From assembly GCA_964475955.1 (NCBI GenBank), contig CAYYZY010000014.1, positions 1 through 64,000 of the forward strand: a stretch of 64,000 nucleotides of DNA. The letters run 5' to 3'. Numbering within the stretch: position 1 is the stretch's first letter; each line of letters begins with the position of its first letter. Positions 59,512-64,000 of this stretch are shown here, one piece after another. A model generated the notes under the pieces. The model ran no database searches, was not told where the DNA came from, and worked only from the letters and a program-made list of their open reading frames with translations. The position numbers and the translations under genes were made by a program. This DNA comes from DATKZH01 sp964475955 (GTDB taxonomy: Bacteria; Planctomycetota; Planctomycetia; Pirellulales; Thermoguttaceae).

Positions 59512-62499
59512 CTAAGGAGGATTGGAGGTGGCGCTCACCTCGACCTCCCAGAGTCGCACGGTTCCGTCGTGACTGGCCGAGGCGAAGAGGGAGCTGTCGG
59601 CGTTGAAAGTGACCGCGTCGACGCCGATCGAATCGACCGGAATTGTCCCTCGGAGTTCGCCGGTGGCGGGGTCCCAGAATCTCACCGTGCCGTCGCGGCT
59701 GCCCGACGCGAGGATCGCGCCATCGGGCCGGAAGGCGACCGACCGCACACCTGCTTCGTGCCCCTCAAGTGTGCCTCGGAGTTGCGCGGCGGCCACGTCC
59801 CACAGCTTGATCGTGTGATCCGACACCGCGATCGCGAGGATCGCGCCGTCGGGCCGGAAGGCGACCGACTCCACGCTCCCGGGTGCCGGCAGCGCATGGC
59901 GACACCTGCGGCTGGGCAGATCCCAAATCCTCACCGTCCCCTCGCGCGGCTCCAGAGCAGCTATCTCGTCGCCCGCATCCAAGGAACGCAACTTGCCGGT
60001 GGTCGGATCGCGGAGCTGCATATCGGCCGAGACGCAGATACTCCATCTGCTGTAGGCCGCCTCCCAGGTCTTGACGATTGCCATCTCATCCCATCTGGTC
60101 GTCGGTGGGCTCACGCCGCCCGACGCCAGAAGCGACTCGTCTGGGCTAAAGGCGAGGCAGAGTATGGGATCGGACGACGCGCGCAGCATGGTGGGCGTTC
60201 CCCGCTCCCGCATGTCCCACAGCTTCACCACGCCAACCTCATCGGCCGACGCCAAGCTCGCCGCCTTGGGACTCAGCGCGACGCACCGCACCCGGGACTG
60301 ATGATCGTACAACTGCTGACTCGGTTTCCGCATAATCAGATTTCGCAAATACAGGAGTTGCACCTGCTTGGCCGTCGACACCGCCAACAGGCGCCCGTGC
60401 CGGTCGAAATGACAACAGTTCACGTGGCGGCTCGTCCGGTGATTGCCGTTTTCGGTATCCCATAGGTCCATCACCCCGTCCGGGCTGACCGCCACCACGT
60501 ATTCCCCGTCGGGGGAAAAGACGACCGACGCCCGCTGCGTCGCGAGCGATGTCGGTCGCGGATTCTGCAACGTCAACTGAAGGCGCGCGTCGACGTCCGC
60601 GGGGGCTTCTCTCGCTTCGGTCGGCTGGCCGGGGAACGAGCCGGCGGCGCGAGAAGCGTCGTCTGCCCGCCGTACGTCGTCTCCGACGACCGATCCGTCG
60701 GCGCTCCCGGGTCGAGCCGCAGAGGCCACGGTGGGTTGATCGGGCGATGCGATGATCGCACTTATTCGCGTGAAGCTCACAGTCCCATCGTCATTCCCGG
60801 CGGCCAATTGCGAGCCGTCGGGGCGGAAAGCCAGGGAAACGACGCGCGGTGCGCCCACCTCCCTTGGAAGCGTGCCGAGAAGCTGCTCCGCCTCCAGGTC
60901 CCACAGTTGGATTGCGTCGCCCGCGCTCGGGGAGCGAGACCCGCCTTCCGGGGCCAACTCGCAGAACACCCGGCAGGCGAGCATCGTGCCGTCGGGGCTG
61001 AAGGCGATGGAAGGCACGTCCAATCCGTGGCCGTCCAGGGTCTGTTGCCCTGCCCTCGACCACACGTGTACTCTTCCCGCCGAATTTCCCACGGCCAGGA
61101 GCGAACCGTCCGAACTGAATGCGACGGACCCCAGGAAGACGTAACGGTAGAGCGCTCTTTGAAGCGATCCGGTCGCCACTCGCCACGATCGGGCGTTGCC
61201 GTCGGCGCTGGCCGACGTCAATGTCGCGCCGCTTGGACGGAACGCGAGCGCGAGCACCTCCCGTTCGTGAGCGTCGAGAACCCAACGACGCTCGCCCGTG
61301 ACGACGTCCCAGAGAGTCAACGTGCCGTCCCCCGCGCCACAGGCCACGAGTGAGCCGTCGCGGTTGAAGCCCACGGAACATGCGTTTCGGGTCCCGTGGT
61401 GGAGGACGCGCCGAACTTGTCCGGTGGCGGTGTCCCAGAGCGTGACGGTCTCGCCCATGCCGCCAACGGCCAATAACGACCCGTTGGGATGGAAGTCGAG
61501 GCAACGGATCCGGTAGCCCGCCGGAATCGTCCGTTGGATCTCGCCGGTGCCTGCGTCCCTGAGATTCACGGTTTGGTCCGAGCTGCCCGAGGCCAGCAGC
61601 GAGCCGTCGTGGCTGAAGGCCAGCGCGCGCACGGCCCGCTGGTGGGGCCTCACATCCGGGAAGACCGTGTCATCCCGTTCTTCGCCGGAAGTCGCTGCCG
61701 CCGAATCGTCTCGCTCCGTCGAGGTGCGCCGGGGCGCCGCGACGTTGGGGAGCCGGCCGGTATCCGGAGTATCCCGGGGCTCAGGGAATTCGGGTGGGAA
61801 AGAAACCGGGGTCTCAAGCGGGCGCTGCCCGGCGTCGTCGGCGTCGGTCGATTCCGACTCTTTCGGCGATGTTTCCTCCGCCGAAGCCCCCTCGCTCATT
61901 TCGCGTCCATCGTGCGACGCGACCGGCGGACCATTGGAGTGGGAGGCCGCCCAAACCATCAGCAGGGCGGCAAACAGGAGCATGGCGATGGCAGGCCCCA
62001 CGATGTAGTCGCGACGGAGCAGTTCGGATTCCCGGACTGCGGCCACGGCTTTCTCGATCACGGACGCAGACGGCTCCGCCGTGTACCGTCTGGGAATGCG
62101 GCGCCCGTCCGCCGCCGGCTGCCTTGCGGCCTGCTCGAACACGTCTTTCGCTACGGGCAATGGAGGCAAAGGCTCGAGGCCGGAGGTCTCGGCGTGTCGC
62201 CGTGCCGCGGAGGACTGGGCAGAAGCCGAGCCCTTCAGCCCGCGCAGGTACTCCTCTCGCTGCCCGGGATGGATCAGGCAGTCGAGCGCGCGGGAGATCT
62301 CTTCGAGGATCCGGTTCGCGTGTTCCGCCAGCGGCCCTGCCAGGGTGTACTCCCTGACACGCTCGTACCGCTCGGCCGCCGCCTCGCGAATCCGCTTCTC
62401 GTCGGTCTCGCCCTCCGGCAGCCCGAGCAGGTCGTAGTAGGTCGGCGGTCGCCGATCGGGCGGGATGCCTAGCCAATCGCAGTAGGGATCGAAGCTCAT
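59512..62499 (-). CDS. J-like domain, membrane helix and WD40-repeat propeller protein
   Basis: 995 residues from the ATG at 62499. Residues 1-90 carry the J-like pattern ('DPYCDWLGIPPDRRPPTYYD', 'LLGLPEGETDEKRIREAAAE') without HPD. A membrane helix lies near 168-187 ('IVGPAIAMLLFAALLMVWAA'). After an acidic linker, about 14 WD40 repeats run from 275 to the end, each with 'LASGS..GTVR.WD'-like cores ('ILASGSRDGTVRFWDPATGE', 'LLASGSSDQTVNLRDAGTGE'). That is enough for two seven-bladed propellers. It probably scaffolds protein interactions on the periplasmic or outer face. It converges on the Hsp70 gene with 61 bases between stops. Confidence 0.85.
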   Translation of the reverse strand: MSFDPYCDWLGIPPDRRPPTYYDLLGLPEGETDEKRIREAAAERYERVREYTLAGPLAEHANRILEEISRALDCLIHPGQREEYLRGLKGSASAQSSAARRHAETSGLEPLPPLPVAKDVFEQAARQPAADGRRIPRRYTAEPSASVIEKAVAAVRESELLRRDYIVGPAIAMLLFAALLMVWAASHSNGPPVASHDGREMSEGASAEETSPKESESTDADDAGQRPLETPVSFPPEFPEPRDTPDTGRLPNVAAPRRTSTERDDSAAATSGEERDDTVFPDVRPHQRAVRALAFSHDGSLLASGSSDQTVNLRDAGTGEIQRTIPAGYRIRCLDFHPNGSLLAVGGMGETVTLWDTATGQVRRVLHHGTRNACSVGFNRDGSLVACGAGDGTLTLWDVVTGERRWVLDAHEREVLALAFRPSGATLTSASADGNARSWRVATGSLQRALYRYVFLGSVAFSSDGSLLAVGNSAGRVHVWSRAGQQTLDGHGLDVPSIAFSPDGTMLACRVFCELAPEGGSRSPSAGDAIQLWDLEAEQLLGTLPREVGAPRVVSLAFRPDGSQLAAGNDDGTVSFTRISAIIASPDQPTVASAARPGSADGSVVGDDVRRADDASRAAGSFPGQPTEAREAPADVDARLQLTLQNPRPTSLATQRASVVFSPDGEYVVAVSPDGVMDLWDTENGNHRTSRHVNCCHFDRHGRLLAVSTAKQVQLLYLRNLIMRKPSQQLYDHQSRVRCVALSPKAASLASADEVGVVKLWDMRERGTPTMLRASSDPILCLAFSPDESLLASGGVSPPTTRWDEMAIVKTWEAAYSRWSICVSADMQLRDPTTGKLRSLDAGDEIAALEPREGTVRIWDLPSRRCRHALPAPGSVESVAFRPDGAILAIAVSDHTIKLWDVAAAQLRGTLEGHEAGVRSVAFRPDGAILASGSRDGTVRFWDPATGELRGTIPVDSIGVDAVTFNADSSLFASASHDGTVRLWEVEVSATSNPP

Positions 62500-62537
62500 A
62501 TTCTTCCACCCTGGCGCGGCCTTGCGGCCGCAACCCA

Positions 62538-62564
62538 GTAAGACGGAATGACATTCCGTCCTAC
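62538..62564. repeat. short palindrome, GACGGAATG/CATTCCGTC type
   Basis: Arms 62538-62550 and 62552-62564 are inverted copies with one mismatch and a 1-nt centre; the core reads GACGGAATGACATTCCGTC. It is 38 bases upstream of the WD40 gene start. It is probably an interspersed palindrome, or a binding site for a dimeric regulator of that gene. Confidence 0.7.
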
Positions 62565-62682
62565 AAACACGCGCGCCTGGTACGCGCATCCGGCGAAGGA
62601 TGACTCCATGGCCCCATTGCCCTGGCGCGACGCTCGCGGCACGCCTTGCACGAGCGACCGCCCCGCGTTGCGGCGATCCGGC

Positions 62683-64000
62683 TCACTCCCGGTTGGCCGG
62701 CCGATCCGGTCCGTCGACTCGGCGCATGCTCTCGCCCCGCAGCACCAGGCGATCGGCAGTCGACTCCGGGGCGATCTGGGCCACCGCGTACACGCGGTCG
62801 CCGGGGCGATACGAGGCTAACTCTTCCTCGGAAGCCCCGGGCAGCTCCATGCGCACCGATCGCCGATCGTCCTCCCCCGGATGCAAAAGCACCCCCTGCG
62901 GCCCGACGCCGCCGAAGCGCGCGAAGAACTTGCGCGTTTGGCCGGGGAGGGGGTGAATCCGGATCATGCGGGCAAGCTCGCTCCGATTCCGGTCGGCGTC
63001 GAAGGGTATTTGGCTTCGCCGCACGCCCACCACGGCCCGGGTGCCCGGCGGGTCGAGCTTCTGGATCGCCGTCAACTCGACGAGAATCCCGCGCGAGAGG
63101 TCGGTCAACGCGAACTGGGCCCGGTCCGGCGTGCGCCGCCGCCCTTCGATCACCACCCGTTCTCCCGGCGCCGAGCCTTCCTCGGCGCTGACGAAGTCGG
63201 AGATCTCGCGGGCGAAATCATAGTCGGGGACAAACGCCTCGACGAAAGACGCATCGGAACCGGAGGAAGTTGCGCCGAGTTGGACCACGAGGTGGATTTC
63301 TCCGTCGTGGCCGCGCACCTGAACCAGGCGTCCTCGCCACGACTGCTGGTCGGCAAACAGCGCCCAAACGCTCAGGATCACGAGCGCGCAGCCCGCAGCC
63401 GCCACGCCGAGAACCACCTTCAGTTGCCGGCCCCGCCGGTCGCCGGCCAGGTCGGCAAACGGACGCGCAACGCTCGCCCTCGGCTCGCCGCTGGAGGAGA
63501 CTTCGGCCTCCGGCGCGTCGGGCACGGCGCGCTCGGGCGCCACCCAGGGAAGCGTTTCGTCGGGCGGCTGCGCGGGCGGCGTGTGGGGCGACGGGTCGGG
63601 CGGCTGGGACCGCTCTTCCGGCCAGCCTTCGGCGTACTGCTCCCACGGCGGGTCTCCGCCCGTGGTCGAGCTCGGCGGTGGCTTCTCCACCGTCGGCCAG
63701 GCGTCGTCCGATTCCGGGGCGTCGGGCTCGCCGTCCTGGAGGACGTAGCTCCCGCTCGTCGTTTCTTCCGGGCTCCGTGTGGGGCGCTTCGGATCGTGAA
63801 CCTCCGGGCTCGGGGGGGCGTCGGCCGGGGGGGGCAGCGCCCGGGCGACCCACTCCAGACGTTCGGCGCAGACCCCGCGTCGCTCGAGCCACGAGCGGAG
63901 TTGGACGGGGCTCGCGGGGTCGTCCGGGTCGGACTGGGCCCGGTTCCAAGCCTCGCGCAGCTCGACGAGGATCGACTCGTGGTACGACTGGAGTTTCTCG
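62683..64000 (-). CDS. single-pass membrane protein of unknown function, 5' end beyond the window
   Basis: The frame is open from the right edge to the stop at 62683, giving 439 residues. An internal GTG at 63690 would give 335 residues, but the 103 codons before it read as real protein ('LREAWNRAQSDPDDPASPVQ', 'LRSWLERRGVCAERLEWVAR'), so I treat the gene as partial. It continues with a Pro-rich cytoplasmic region, one membrane helix ('VVLGVAAAGCALVILSVWAL') and an outer domain of about 220 residues with OB-like beta content ('WRGRLVQVRGHDGEIHLVVQ', 'GERVVIEGRRRTPDRAQFAL'). No family is recognised. Confidence 0.7.
   Translation of the reverse strand, partial: EKLQSYHESILVELREAWNRAQSDPDDPASPVQLRSWLERRGVCAERLEWVARALPPPADAPPSPEVHDPKRPTRSPEETTSGSYVLQDGEPDAPESDDAWPTVEKPPPSSTTGGDPPWEQYAEGWPEERSQPPDPSPHTPPAQPPDETLPWVAPERAVPDAPEAEVSSSGEPRASVARPFADLAGDRRGRQLKVVLGVAAAGCALVILSVWALFADQQSWRGRLVQVRGHDGEIHLVVQLGATSSGSDASFVEAFVPDYDFAREISDFVSAEEGSAPGERVVIEGRRRTPDRAQFALTDLSRGILVELTAIQKLDPPGTRAVVGVRRSQIPFDADRNRSELARMIRIHPLPGQTRKFFARFGGVGPQGVLLHPGEDDRRSVRMELPGASEEELASYRPGDRVYAVAQIAPESTADRLVLRGESMRRVDGPDRPANRE

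Overview
The window is about 64 kb of high-GC bacterial DNA that most likely comes from a member of the Planctomycetota. I infer this from gene content. There are two proteins with the 'DPY..WLGIP....PP..Y.LL' N-terminus, a Ser/Thr kinase fused to a PQQ-like propeller, several ExbB/ExbD pairs beside very large TPR or Pro-rich proteins, a hydrazine-synthase-alpha-like CxxCH protein, Tat-exported isomerase and ceramidase-like enzymes, and many zinc-ribbon proteins. The order is not certain. I found no rRNA, tRNA, CRISPR array or intact insertion sequence.

Layout, left to right. (1) 1-6.3 kb: the end of an FGGY sugar kinase, a Tat-exported sugar-phosphate-isomerase-like protein, a lower-GC two-gene cassette (N6-adenine methyltransferase plus PIN nuclease) and a secreted glycosidase-like protein. 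(2) 6.7-14.7 kb: UDP-glucuronate decarboxylase, a solitary DUF3800 gene, a secreted HzsA-like CxxCH protein and a secreted glycosidase-like protein, all on the minus strand. Between the first two genes a plus-strand TTGACA-N17-TATAAA promoter runs into a compact folded RNA and an intrinsic terminator, which makes a convincing small-RNA candidate. (3) 15-23.1 kb: a four-gene minus-strand operon of TPR protein, ExbB, ExbD and a TonB-shaped protein ending in a squalene-cyclase-like domain. (4) 23.1-28.7 kb: a gene-poor stretch with a possible 32-aa membrane peptide, an OxlT-like transporter, a ceramidase-like enzyme and two zinc-ribbon proteins.

(5) 28.7-62.5 kb is the most striking part. From a 1.3-kb gene-free divergent region at 50.7-52.0 kb, two gene sets run outward. 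The left (minus) arm is: HEAT-like protein, TonB-like protein, ExbB, two ExbD proteins, kinase-propeller protein, an uncharacterised secreted protein, TolB-like propeller, zinc-ribbon/TPR protein, an orphan family-5 solute-binding protein, an acidic-tailed lipoprotein, a five-haem cytochrome, a short Hsp70 and a zinc-ribbon protein. The right (plus) arm is: a J-like/degenerate-HtrA fusion, HEAT-like protein, five-haem cytochrome and Hsp70, meeting a convergent J-like/WD40 protein. HEAT, cytochrome and Hsp70 genes therefore recur in the same outward order on both arms. I infer a proton-motive-force-coupled envelope system with dedicated chaperones, phosphosignalling and electron carriers. Its function cannot be read from sequence.

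(6) 62.7-64 kb: a single-pass membrane protein whose 5' end lies beyond the window. Short palindromic repeats are scattered through the intergenic regions. One family supplies the stop codon of the gene it abuts.
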